From the NCBI GenBank assembly GCA_002840555.1, contig PHBJ01000001.1, positions 124,001 to 188,000 of the forward strand: 64,000 nt of DNA. Reading direction: 5' to 3'. This DNA is from Deltaproteobacteria bacterium HGW-Deltaproteobacteria-13 (lineage in GTDB: Bacteria > Desulfobacterota > Syntrophia > Syntrophales > Smithellaceae). Position numbers and translations under genes: made by a program. Positions 42,553 to 50,700 of the stretch are shown piece after piece; the first letter of the stretch is position 1; each line of letters starts with the position of its first letter. A model generated the notes under the pieces. It was not told the origin of the DNA, made no database searches, and worked only from the letters and a program-made list of their open reading frames with translations.

Positions 42553-45162
42553 TTACGGCACGTTCTTTGTTTCTTTTTTTGACTTGCCTATTCTGCCCAT
42601 CCTTTCCGCCATGTCTTTGAAACTTATATAGTTATCAGGATTCTGATTGATAATATCAACGCCTCTGAGCAGCGCTTTTCTCACAAGATATTCTTTGCCC
42701 GCGTCGTGAATAAGTCCTCGCAGCTTAAAGATATCATCTTTCAGCGTGCACCGGATGCCGATCTGGCTGTAAGGATAATCTTTAAAAAACTGGTTTAATC
42801 CACTGCCCAGGATGGCGGAAATAGCGCCCGAGCCGGTGCTGATAATCGAAAGATCGTTAATGGCTTCAACGCTGATCCGTTTCGGCACATTCTTACTGGT
42901 ATCCGTTGCAATCACGAGATCGAAACTGGACGGCTGGTTGTATTCCATCAAAAAGTTTTTTAGCGATCCTTTGATAAGACCGGTCATCCGTCCGACTTTG
43001 ATGCTCGACGTGAGCTTTTCCAGATCAATATGATCAAAGCTCGCATCGGCTCCAAAAAACTGTGACGCGGAAAACAGCCTGCCCGCGGAAATATTTTCAA
43101 TCTTGATTTGACCGCCGAACAGCCGCGCGACAATCGCGCCGCCGGTTGTCCATTTGCCATTTTGAAATATTACGGAGGATAAATTGCCGTCAATCATTCC
43201 GGACAAAGGCACAGGCTCATCCGGTCCGATCAACGATTCAAGATTTACATGCTTGATGCCAATGCCTGTTTCCACGCGCATTTCCGGCCTTAGGAGATTT
43301 TCCATCTTGAAACCGGCAAGACTGATTTCACCGCCGGAAACGGCGACACTTACCGGATCAGGCAGGATCAACCTGTTGCCGGAGAATATCACCGGTGTTG
43401 CGAACCTGTTAATCCGTATATGATTCTTTTCGAACAGATCAAAGGCAACGGCGCCTTTCTTATTTCCGGAAGAAAACGCGGCAGGATGACCCTCCAGTGC
43501 AAGATCGTAGGGCAGGGAGATGTTCAGCCCTGTCAATGTGAGCGAGTTTACAGGCGAGCGTACAGCGCCGCCGCGCAGGGCCAGATCGCCCGAAATGGTT
43601 TTCTGCTGAGGCGATATCAGAGCAGTCAGCTTCAAGTCCGATTCTCCTTCAATCCTCAAGTCTTTCAGATTCGGATAATTCTGACCAACGTAATTTTGCA
43701 TGGCAGTGCTAAATAACCGCCCCAGCGAAATTTTCTTAGCATTGAGAGAGAGGAGAGTTTTGTCGCGCGACACATCAGCGGAAAATTTATAATCGCCGGT
43801 CTGAAAAAGATCGCCCGTCCCGGACAAGGAAACAGAAAAAGGCTTTTGAACAAACGTGCCCAATGAAGAAATCCTTGCCTTCTTACCCTTGAAGTCCTGA
43901 TAATAGGTTCCCCACAGAAGCTCACCGCCTGCGCAATCCATTGAGAAATTGAAACTGCCTTTGCGGCCTTTTCCCGGCGCGTCAAACTTCAGGGCGATTT
44001 TGCTGTTAACCTTCTCTGCCGCTTTAGAACTGTCAGGCGAAGCAAAACCGCCTTCACGAAGATCAACCAGTGCTTTTGCGTCCCATATCAGGATATCATC
44101 TTCCTGCCTGCCGCGGCTCTCTATTTCGAATCCGGTCTTACCTTTCAATGTCCAGGCGCGGTAATCCTCGGGCAGAAGGGGTTTGGCAAGAATGAAGATT
44201 CGCGCGATGTCCAGAGATGAGGCATGCAAAGACGCGTTCCAAACCAGCGGTTCCGCCGATGCTGAAACCTCGCCTTTCAACAATCCGATGTCCGCGCCGG
44301 AGAATTCCAGCGATGTGAGAGAAAAACCGGACGTCTTCTGATTATATGAGGCATTGAATTGCGCCTCAATATTTTTAACCGCAAGCTGACCTTTGCCTTT
44401 CCCCTGGGTAATATTACTGACCGTTGCCTTCGCGCCGACAAGTGAGATAATATCACCGTCCAGCTTAATCCCTGATGTGAACGCTCCGCCATCGAGCTTT
44501 CCCTCACCATATAAACTCTCATCAAAAATGATCTTAAACAAACCGGAAGCGGAAGGTGTGGGCGAAAATCGGGCAAAGTCAAGCGCGGCCGTAAAGGTTC
44601 CTTTTGCCGCAATGCTTTTGGACGTAATGTTGAAAACGCTCTTACCCTCCAGATGTCCACTGCCTTCAGGATTAAAATTATTTATCGTCACATTTAAGCC
44701 GGGCAAGGAATAAACTGTCGGACCTGATTTCAAATCCAGTTGGCCGTTTTTTATCTCAAGAAGTCGAACAGGCGGCAGCTTTTTCAGAGTATCAAGCGGG
44801 TTGGTTTTCGACTTTTCTTTTTTTAGATAAAAGGTTAATTTCGGATCGGAGAGAACCATCTTCTCTATATTGATCTTTAACCAACGGCTTACATGGCCTT
44901 GAATATCCACCCGGGCAAGTGTGATCGCGAAACCATTCTCCTTCATCTCTTTGATTTGCAGGCCGTTGATATGGCCGCCCAGTTGGCGGTTCAGATAAAT
45001 GTCATCGACATGCAGATAAATACCGGTGACGGGCTGCGCGTACGCGGCAAGCGAATTTACGGCGCGGGGTGATTGCAGAAGGGGAAACAGACCTATAAGA
45101 ATTGTCGCGGGAACGGCAAGAACCAGAATGATAATTATAATAATAAATATTTTCTTTTTCAT
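42553..45162 (-). CDS. YdbH/AsmA-like envelope protein
   Basis: About 869 residues: an N-terminal membrane anchor (KKKIFIIIIIILVLAVPATILIGL) followed by a long, almost helix-free repeat of beta strands, as in AsmA-like lipid-transfer bridges. The C-terminal part (GGQIKIENISAGRLFSASQFFGADASFDHIDLEKLTSSIKVGRMTGLIKGSLKNF) matches the YdbH dicarboxylate-transport-type domain. In E. coli, YdbH works with TamB and YhdP in phospholipid movement to the outer membrane. I start at the ATG at 45162; a TTG four codons earlier is also possible. The downstream YdbL-like gene is 49 bases away. Confidence 0.8.
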   Translation of the reverse strand: MKKKIFIIIIIILVLAVPATILIGLFPLLQSPRAVNSLAAYAQPVTGIYLHVDDIYLNRQLGGHINGLQIKEMKENGFAITLARVDIQGHVSRWLKINIEKMVLSDPKLTFYLKKEKSKTNPLDTLKKLPPVRLLEIKNGQLDLKSGPTVYSLPGLNVTINNFNPEGSGHLEGKSVFNITSKSIAAKGTFTAALDFARFSPTPSASGLFKIIFDESLYGEGKLDGGAFTSGIKLDGDIISLVGAKATVSNITQGKGKGQLAVKNIEAQFNASYNQKTSGFSLTSLEFSGADIGLLKGEVSASAEPLVWNASLHASSLDIARIFILAKPLLPEDYRAWTLKGKTGFEIESRGRQEDDILIWDAKALVDLREGGFASPDSSKAAEKVNSKIALKFDAPGKGRKGSFNFSMDCAGGELLWGTYYQDFKGKKARISSLGTFVQKPFSVSLSGTGDLFQTGDYKFSADVSRDKTLLSLNAKKISLGRLFSTAMQNYVGQNYPNLKDLRIEGESDLKLTALISPQQKTISGDLALRGGAVRSPVNSLTLTGLNISLPYDLALEGHPAAFSSGNKKGAVAFDLFEKNHIRINRFATPVIFSGNRLILPDPVSVAVSGGEISLAGFKMENLLRPEMRVETGIGIKHVNLESLIGPDEPVPLSGMIDGNLSSVIFQNGKWTTGGAIVARLFGGQIKIENISAGRLFSASQFFGADASFDHIDLEKLTSSIKVGRMTGLIKGSLKNFLMEYNQPSSFDLVIATDTSKNVPKRISVEAINDLSIISTGSGAISAILGSGLNQFFKDYPYSQIGIRCTLKDDIFKLRGLIHDAGKEYLVRKALLRGVDIINQNPDNYISFKDMAERMGRIGKSKKETKNVP

Positions 45163-45258
45163 TATCAGTAACAAGCCAGAGCCGGTATAAGTAATTTATT
45201 TTTGATTGAAGTGAATTTCTGTCTGTTCTGTTCCCACTGTCATCCCCGCGAAGAGGCG

Positions 45259-45368
45259 GTGTCGTAATTAACGTTCCTGTCATTATATGTTTTTTCGTGT
45301 CCCCCGCTGGAGGGGATCAAGGGGGTGGAAGAAAAATCAGGTAATGACATCTTCTTCTATTACGACAC
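45259..45368. repeat. Short element with 10-bp inverted ends and an internal C/G-rich repeat
   Basis: GTGTCGTAAT (45259-45268) and ATTACGACAC (45359-45368) bound 110 bases. Inside, starting near 45300, is a CCCCCGCTGGAGGGG / CAAGGGGGTGG motif of a type common in intergenic regions of related genomes. It lies between the YdbH-like gene and the MORN gene stop. It could be a small non-autonomous element or two repeats in contact. Confidence 0.45.
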
Positions 45369-45379
45369 AATCTCCCGGG

Positions 45380-46207
45380 TCAGTTACATTCTATGGCAAA
45401 TCCAACCGGGTTGTCCTTTTCGAAATTGCCCGTAAACTGCCTGCCGTTACCGCAAGTGAAAGTTCCTTTGCCGTGGAATTTACCATTAGCAAATTCACCT
45501 TCGTATTTAATGCCGTTCGAATAGGTGAACACGCCTTTGCCCTGGATGGCGCCATTAACAAAATCCCCTGTGTATTTACTGCCGTTTGTAAAAGTGAAAA
45601 TTCCCTTGCCGGTGCGATGATCATTAGCAAAGTCCCCTTCATATTTATTGCCATGTGCAAAAGTGAAAGTTCCTTTGCCCGCGCGCTTGTCATTAACGAA
45701 ATCGCCTTCGTATTTATCGCCATTTAAATAGGTTAGAATTCCTTTGCCCGTGCGCCTGTCATTAACAAAAGCCCCTTCGTATTTATTGCCGTTTGTAAAG
45801 GTGAAAGTTCCTTTACCGTTGCGCCTGTCATTAGCAAAATCACCAACGTATTTATTGCCGCTGATAAAAGTGTAAGTTCCTTTGCCGTGTTTTTGGCCGT
45901 CAACAAAGTCGCCTGCGTATTTATTGCCATTGGCATAGATGAAGGTTCCTTGGCCGTTGTGCCTGCCATTCTTCATTTGCCCTTCATAACGCCCGGTTTC
46001 CTTGCCTTTCTGCTGCCAAATCTCTGTTCCGGAGCCGGAAGCGTATCCATCCACACACGGACCTGACCAGGAGACCGTACTGCCTGAATCAGAGGCCATA
46101 CTCCATATTTTACAATTTGTTTTATCGGCAGCAACCCATTGGCCCGCGTTCACTCCAAAGGGAATCAGCAAGAGACCTGCAATAATGAATGGGCATAAAG
46201 ATTTCAT
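45380..46207 (-). CDS. Exported MORN-repeat protein
   Basis: 275 residues with a signal peptide (MKSLCPFIIAGLLLIPFGVNAG). A 50-residue cysteine-containing region follows, then eight full 23-residue MORN repeats (residues 74-257, pattern Y-x-G-x-F-x-x-x-x-x-x-G-x-G-x-x-x-x-x-x-G) and a partial ninth. MORN repeats form an elongated beta-hairpin stack. Bacterial ones are poorly known and may bind lipids or proteins. The DNA is a 69-bp tandem repeat, so copy number may vary between strains. GGGGGGATGT precedes the ATG. Confidence 0.88.
   Translation of the reverse strand: MKSLCPFIIAGLLLIPFGVNAGQWVAADKTNCKIWSMASDSGSTVSWSGPCVDGYASGSGTEIWQQKGKETGRYEGQMKNGRHNGQGTFIYANGNKYAGDFVDGQKHGKGTYTFISGNKYVGDFANDRRNGKGTFTFTNGNKYEGAFVNDRRTGKGILTYLNGDKYEGDFVNDKRAGKGTFTFAHGNKYEGDFANDHRTGKGIFTFTNGSKYTGDFVNGAIQGKGVFTYSNGIKYEGEFANGKFHGKGTFTCGNGRQFTGNFEKDNPVGFAIECN
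45437..45988 (-). repeat. 69-bp tandem repeats encoding MORN units
   Basis: Eight imperfect 69-bp units in frame inside the MORN gene. The best-conserved codons give GKGTFTF and GNKYEGDF. No frameshift is seen between units. Confidence 0.85.
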
Positions 46208-46356
46208 ACATCCCCCCTGTGCGTTGATATGTTCTTTATTGATGATAACTTATACTATTTTAGACAATGCAAATCAATAAGACTATTCACTCTTTATCTT
46301 TCACGTTTTACTTTTTTACGTTGTTCCTTAAATCTTAAAACTTGCGGTTTTTTTTC

Positions 46357-46384
46357 TTGCATTGTTTTCAAGAAGTTGTATTAT
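46357..46384 (+). promoter_or_regulatory. Candidate promoter for the beta-lactamase-like gene
   Basis: TTGCAT (46357-46362), 16 bp, TATTAT (46379-46384). The leader to the start codon would be about 190 bases, and an inverted repeat sits just after the expected transcription start. Confidence 0.5.
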
Positions 46385-46405
46385 TTGTGTAACTCAAGCT
46401 TCATA

Positions 46406-46428
46406 AACAAAGTGCATTAAACTTTGTT
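46406..46428. promoter_or_regulatory. Inverted repeat, possible operator
   Basis: AACAAAGT (46406-46413) and ACTTTGTT (46421-46428) with a 7-base spacer. It is about 20 bases after the -10 of the promoter candidate, where a bound repressor would interfere; it could equally be an RNA hairpin in the leader. Confidence 0.45.
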
Positions 46429-46582
46429 AGTCCCACAATCCCGGCTTATTCGGAGGGCATTAGCCAGGCCCTTGCTTCATTACGTATCACAAAAAAATTA
46501 GATGTTAACTGAAGGCTGAAAATTGATTTTTCAAGATCAGACCTTAATGACTATTAAAAAAAATAATAAAAAGGAGGTTTTT

Positions 46583-47782
46583 ATGAAGAAGCATTTTCTC
46601 ATGGTTTTAATTTTGAGTTTTTCGATTCTGACAATGTTTGCATTAAGCGCTTGTCAACAAACTTCCACCGGTCCATTCCAGATCCCTGAAGATACGCCGC
46701 AGGCCGCATATTCCATTGATAAACTCCATTGGCCGGGTGATAGTCCATACACGATAAATAAAAGTTTGGTAAATTTATTGTCTCAATCTATTTTGACGGG
46801 ACAATTTGGAGAAATTCACAGTTTTATTGTTATTCAGAATGATGTGCTTGTTCATGAGTCGTATTATCGCGGATGGTCAAGGCACAAAATGCACCCATGC
46901 TTCTCAGCGACAAAAAGTGTTACATCGGCGTTGTTTGGCATTGCAATGGAACAAGGCGCAATCAAAAGTCTGGATGATCGCTTATTAAGCTATTTCCCTG
47001 AATATACAGACATTAAATACCTTGACGAGCGCAAGGAATCCATAACACTGCGGCATTTATTAACCATGTCTGCCGGACTCGATTGGAATGAATTTGTAGT
47101 TCCTTACTTGGATGCCAATGGTAATTGGAATATGGAAAATGATGTGGTTGCGCTAATGTATGCTTCCGATCCATATAAATACGTTTTAGATAAGGAGGTC
47201 GTAACGGATCCGGGGACGACCTTCAACTATAGCAGTGGAAGCTCAGACCTGTTAGGCGGCATTATAGCAAAATCTACCGGTGTTTCAGTAAAGAATTATG
47301 CAGAAACAAATCTGTTTGAACCGTTAGGCATTACTAAATATGACTGGCCTGCTTTACAAAATGGCGGACAGGAAGCCGCAGCCGGATTATCGTTACATCC
47401 GGTAAACATGGCGATGTTCGGTTACCTTTATCTCAAAGAGGGCCAATATAAAGGCAGACAAATAATTTCAAAAGAATGGGTGCAGGAATCGACAGCCAAA
47501 CACATATCTTTCACTATGAATTCAATGGATTTCGATTACGGTTATCAATGGTGGCGTTGGGGAGCTTCGATTCTTGAAAGCGGCTTACTGCCTCCTCTTA
47601 AAACAAATGATATTTATTATGCCATGGGCGTAGGCGGCCAGGTAATTTTTGTTGTGCCTCACCTTGACCTTGTCGTAGCGGTAACAAGTTGGAATGGAGG
47701 CACTCCGGAAGAAATTCAAAAGAGCATGAATCTCTGTGGAGCTGTTTTATGGACGATAAAAAAACGATGGCCATATATTTAA
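46583..47782 (+). CDS. Beta-lactamase-fold serine hydrolase lipoprotein
   Basis: 399 residues beginning with a lipoprotein signal (LILSFSILTMFALSACQQ). The class C beta-lactamase/esterase motifs are present: S108-A-T-K111 in HPCFSATKSVTSAL, Y-S-S in TFNYSSGSSDLLG, and a GGQ near VGGQVIFVVP in place of KTG. Such proteins are usually esterases, peptidases or amidases rather than resistance enzymes. GGAGG precedes the ATG at 46583. The codon choice is more AT-rich than that of neighbouring operons, which hints at separate ancestry. Confidence 0.88.
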   Translation: MKKHFLMVLILSFSILTMFALSACQQTSTGPFQIPEDTPQAAYSIDKLHWPGDSPYTINKSLVNLLSQSILTGQFGEIHSFIVIQNDVLVHESYYRGWSRHKMHPCFSATKSVTSALFGIAMEQGAIKSLDDRLLSYFPEYTDIKYLDERKESITLRHLLTMSAGLDWNEFVVPYLDANGNWNMENDVVALMYASDPYKYVLDKEVVTDPGTTFNYSSGSSDLLGGIIAKSTGVSVKNYAETNLFEPLGITKYDWPALQNGGQEAAAGLSLHPVNMAMFGYLYLKEGQYKGRQIISKEWVQESTAKHISFTMNSMDFDYGYQWWRWGASILESGLLPPLKTNDIYYAMGVGGQVIFVVPHLDLVVAVTSWNGGTPEEIQKSMNLCGAVLWTIKKRWPYI

Positions 47783-47812
47783 ACAGCCTTATTGATATTT
47801 TTTAACACGGTT

Positions 47813-47869
47813 GCCCTTTCATGCGCCCATCCATTAACTGAACTTCAACGGATGGGCGCATGAAAGGGC
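47813..47869. other. Long perfect hairpin after the serine hydrolase gene
   Basis: A 20-bp perfect stem, left arm 47813-47832 and right arm 47850-47869, with a 17-base loop. The left arm begins GCCCTTTCATG and ends CCCATCC. It starts 30 bases after the stop codon. There is no T-run on either side, so it is not a standard terminator; it may stop 3' exonucleases or be a mobile palindromic repeat. Confidence 0.85.
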
Positions 47870-47998
47870 TTATTTCCCATCCACTGTTCACCTTTCTCCT
47901 TAATACTTAAATCTTAATTACTTAAAACTTTTGAGCTGGTCTGGGTTCTTCGGATAGAGAGCAGGGATTTATAAAGGAATACGCGGGCGTCTTTTGTG

Positions 47999-48026
47999 TT
48001 GACAATAGTGTTGAAATCTCTATAGA
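47999..48026 (+). promoter_or_regulatory. Candidate promoter upstream of the polyamine cassette
   Basis: TTGACA (47999-48004), 16 bp, TATAGA (48021-48026). A second, weaker candidate is TTGACT (48091-48096) with GATAAT (48112-48117). Both precede the deoxyhypusine-synthase-like gene at 48257. The 47783-48256 gap otherwise contains only the hairpin at 47813 and AT-rich sequence. Confidence 0.5.
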
Positions 48027-48256
48027 ATAACGCCGAAAAAGCAATCTCCCATGACGTAATTTGAAGTATTTTTCTGAAAAAAAAATAACATTGACTTCGA
48101 TATTGTGGAAAGATAATAAAGACGGTCTTATAGTAGCATGGTCAGGCCGAATGCGATCCGGCATCCGGAAATCACTGGATACCGGCCGACATGATGACAC
48201 GGTTTCTTCGTTGGAATGAGAAATGTGAATACAAATTATTTGGAAAGGCGAAAAAG

Positions 48257-49441
48257 ATGAAAAAGAGAAATGCACAATGCCCCGGCAGATTAAAATATCT
48301 TGCCGGCAAAAGGATTCTTCCTGAACCGATCTCGGCAAAGACGGATATCGTACAATTAATTGATAATATGGACGCTTACAATGGCGGCAGATTAAGAGCG
48401 GCCTGTCATCTGCTCAGAGACAAATATTCCAAGAGTGATGTCACGGTGGGTATGAGTCTGGCCGGAGCGCTGACGCCTGCGGGTCTCGGGCCTTCGGCGA
48501 TCATTCCTCTGATGAATCATGGTTTTGTGGACTGGATAACCGCGACCGGCGCGAATATGTATCACGATCTGCATTTTGCCTTTAACCTGCCGATGCATCG
48601 GGGCTCGCATCTTGTCGACGATGTTGATCTGCGGGATAAGGGCGTAACCCGGATCTACGATATCCTGTTTGATTATGAAGATGTGTTGATGGAAACGGAT
48701 CGCCGATTGAGAAAAATAATGCTCCAGCCGGAGTTTCAGAAAGAAATGGGCACCCGTGAATTCTATCACCACCTGGGAAAGGCCATGGACGAATATGAAA
48801 AGAAAAACAAACTGGGAGAAGTAAGTATTGTCGCGGCCGCGTACCGGAACGGGATTCCCGTTTTTACATCGTCTCCCGGCGATTCCACCATCGGCATGAA
48901 TATTGCCGGCCTGGAGCTTTTAGCTCAAAGCGCGGGACTGCTGGATAAATTCAAACTGAAAATCAATCCGAGTATCGATGTCAATGATTCTACCGCCATC
49001 ATCCTGAATGCCAAGCGATACGAGAAGGGAAAAACCGGCGTTATTCTGATCGGCGGCGGCAGTCCGAAAAACTTCATGCTCCAGACGGAACCGCAGATTC
49101 AGGAAGTTCTCATGATCCCGGAAGTGGGACAGGATTATGACATCAATATTACCGACGCCAGACCGGATACGGGAGGATTATCGGGAGCCCCTCCGAGCGA
49201 GGCGGCCAGCTGGGGCAAGATCGATCCGACAAAGCTCGAAGAAGCCGTTACGGCTTATGTCGATGTCACGGTGGCCGTTCCGCTGATGGTCGCCTATGTA
49301 AGGCATACGACCAAGCCCAAAAAATTAAAAAGACTCTATAATCGGGGACCGGAGCTGCACAAAAAACTGGTTGCCTCCTATCTGGAGAACAACAAAGAGG
49401 TGGCGCAGCTGACAAAACTGATGAAAAAGCTCCGGGAGTAG
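48257..49441 (+). CDS. Deoxyhypusine-synthase-like protein (possible homospermidine synthase)
   Basis: 394 residues of the DHS family. The active-site lysine is K321 in SEAASWGKIDPTKLEE, equivalent to K329 of human DHS. NAD-binding features include MSLAGALTPAGLGPSAIIPLMNHGFVDWITATGAN and VILIGGGSPKNF. True DHS modifies eIF5A, which bacteria lack. Bacterial relatives are thought to transfer the aminobutyl group of spermidine to putrescine or another amine, giving homospermidine. The next gene is an ornithine-decarboxylase-like enzyme that would supply putrescine. The start at 48257 has GGAAAGG upstream; the longer frame adds 22 unlikely residues. Confidence 0.85.
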   Translation: MKKRNAQCPGRLKYLAGKRILPEPISAKTDIVQLIDNMDAYNGGRLRAACHLLRDKYSKSDVTVGMSLAGALTPAGLGPSAIIPLMNHGFVDWITATGANMYHDLHFAFNLPMHRGSHLVDDVDLRDKGVTRIYDILFDYEDVLMETDRRLRKIMLQPEFQKEMGTREFYHHLGKAMDEYEKKNKLGEVSIVAAAYRNGIPVFTSSPGDSTIGMNIAGLELLAQSAGLLDKFKLKINPSIDVNDSTAIILNAKRYEKGKTGVILIGGGSPKNFMLQTEPQIQEVLMIPEVGQDYDINITDARPDTGGLSGAPPSEAASWGKIDPTKLEEAVTAYVDVTVAVPLMVAYVRHTTKPKKLKRLYNRGPELHKKLVASYLENNKEVAQLTKLMKKLRE

Positions 49442-49449
49442 AAGAAAAA

Positions 49450-50595
49450 ATGAGAATGAAAAAACAGGTTGCCGAACTGATTCAACAGCATGGGACCCCT
49501 TTGTTCATCCTGGACCACAAGAAGCTGAGGCGCAATTACCGGACCTTCAAGAAAAATCTGTCCAGGGTTCAATGCTATTACGCGGTAAAGGCCAATACGC
49601 ATCCGGAGATCATCAAAACGCTTTTCCTGGAAGGATCGAGTTTTGATGTCGCTTCCTACAATGAGTTCATGCAGGTCTACGAATATATCAAGCATTTTGA
49701 AGAAAAAGATCAGGAGTCTTTCATCTGGGATAAGATTATTTTTTCCAATACCATCAAAGACAGGGAAACGCTGAGCAAGATAAAAAAATACCGGCCCCTT
49801 GTCACTTTCGATAATAGCGATGAATTGAAAAAAATAAAGGCCTGCTGCAACACAGCCGGCTTGATTCTACGATTGAAAGTGCCGGATACGGGTTCGCAGG
49901 TGGAGATGAGTTCGAAATTCGGAGCGGAGCCCGGCGATGCCGACTATCTTATCCGCCTGGCCCATGACGCGGGACTTGTGGTTGAAGGGTTGAGCTTTCA
50001 CGTGGGAAGCCAGTGCACAAATTTTGACAATTATACGGCGGCGTTTGCCATTACCTCTGAAATACTCAATGATGCCAGGGCAAAGGGATACGGCTTGAAT
50101 ATCGTGGACATCGGCGGCGGGTTTCCAGTGCCCTATGACGCTCAGGTTCCCGAATTTGAAGAGCTGGCAGGCCTCATTAATTCCGAATGTAAAAGACTCT
50201 TTCCCGCGGATGTCGAAATTATCGCGGAACCCGGAAGATTCCTGGCGGCGACGGCGGCAACGCTGATTACCGAAATTATCGGCAAATCCAGAAGAGACGG
50301 GAAGATTTTTTATTACATCAATGACGGCGTTTATCATACCTTTTCCGGTGTGATTTTTGATCATTGGATTCCCAATTTCACCGCGTTCAAAAATGGCGAA
50401 AAAGAAGTATGCGCCGTCGTCGGGCAGACGTGCGACAGTTTTGATAAGATATCCCAATCGGTTCAACTTCCGGGAAATCTGGGAATCGGGGATTATCTGC
50501 TGACGGAAAATATTGGCGCATACAGCATTGCCTCCTCGACGAATTTCAACGGTTTCGACGGCGCCAAAATAATACACACCAATCTGAACCGGTGA
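49450..50595 (+). CDS. PLP-dependent ornithine/lysine decarboxylase, fold III
   Basis: 381 residues of the alanine-racemase-fold decarboxylases. The PLP lysine is K47 in CYYAVKANTHPE. Other family blocks are SFHVGSQC, VDIGGGFPVPY, AEPGRFLAATAATL, the catalytic cysteine of VGQTCDSFD, and LLTENIGAYSIASSTNFNGF. These are the hallmarks of eukaryote-type ornithine decarboxylase; some bacterial members prefer lysine, giving cadaverine. It starts eight bases after the DHS-like gene, so the two are one operon. Confidence 0.9.
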   Translation: MRMKKQVAELIQQHGTPLFILDHKKLRRNYRTFKKNLSRVQCYYAVKANTHPEIIKTLFLEGSSFDVASYNEFMQVYEYIKHFEEKDQESFIWDKIIFSNTIKDRETLSKIKKYRPLVTFDNSDELKKIKACCNTAGLILRLKVPDTGSQVEMSSKFGAEPGDADYLIRLAHDAGLVVEGLSFHVGSQCTNFDNYTAAFAITSEILNDARAKGYGLNIVDIGGGFPVPYDAQVPEFEELAGLINSECKRLFPADVEIIAEPGRFLAATAATLITEIIGKSRRDGKIFYYINDGVYHTFSGVIFDHWIPNFTAFKNGEKEVCAVVGQTCDSFDKISQSVQLPGNLGIGDYLLTENIGAYSIASSTNFNGFDGAKIIHTNLNR

Positions 50596-50625
50596 AGATT
50601 ACCGAGGCGCTGCAATTTATACTCA

Positions 50626-50644
50626 GCGGGTCTGAAGGACCCGC
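50626..50644. other. Small hairpin between the decarboxylase and MFS genes
   Basis: Arms GCGGGTC (50626-50632) and GACCCGC (50638-50644) with loop TGAAG. No T-run. It may modulate expression of the downstream transporter. Confidence 0.5.
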
Positions 50645-50700
50645 ACGACATATCCCATGACACCATTCATTGAACGGGTCATTTCCAGGTTAAGGTTATA

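Larger units (their letters stand above)
46208..46582. other. AT-rich divergent intergenic region
   Basis: 375 bases between the MORN gene (minus) and the beta-lactamase-like gene (plus). It contains the promoter candidate at 46357-46384 and the inverted repeat at 46406-46428. Beyond these, no gene or RNA was recognised. A strong AAAGGAGG before 46583 is the ribosome-binding site of the plus-strand gene. Confidence 0.5.

Noticed and set aside
45391-45969. Two minus-strand repeat ORFs in another frame of the MORN gene
   Set aside because: The 69-bp period keeps alternative frames open. The MORN frame has a signal peptide and a known repeat pattern.
45437-45988. Possible CRISPR or tandem DNA array
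   Set aside because: The period is 69 bp with no spacers, and the repeats are in frame within the MORN coding sequence.
46583-47782. Antibiotic-resistance beta-lactamase
   Set aside because: SxxK and YxS are present but the third motif is not KTG, and lipoprotein export with this layout fits the esterase/peptidase branch better.
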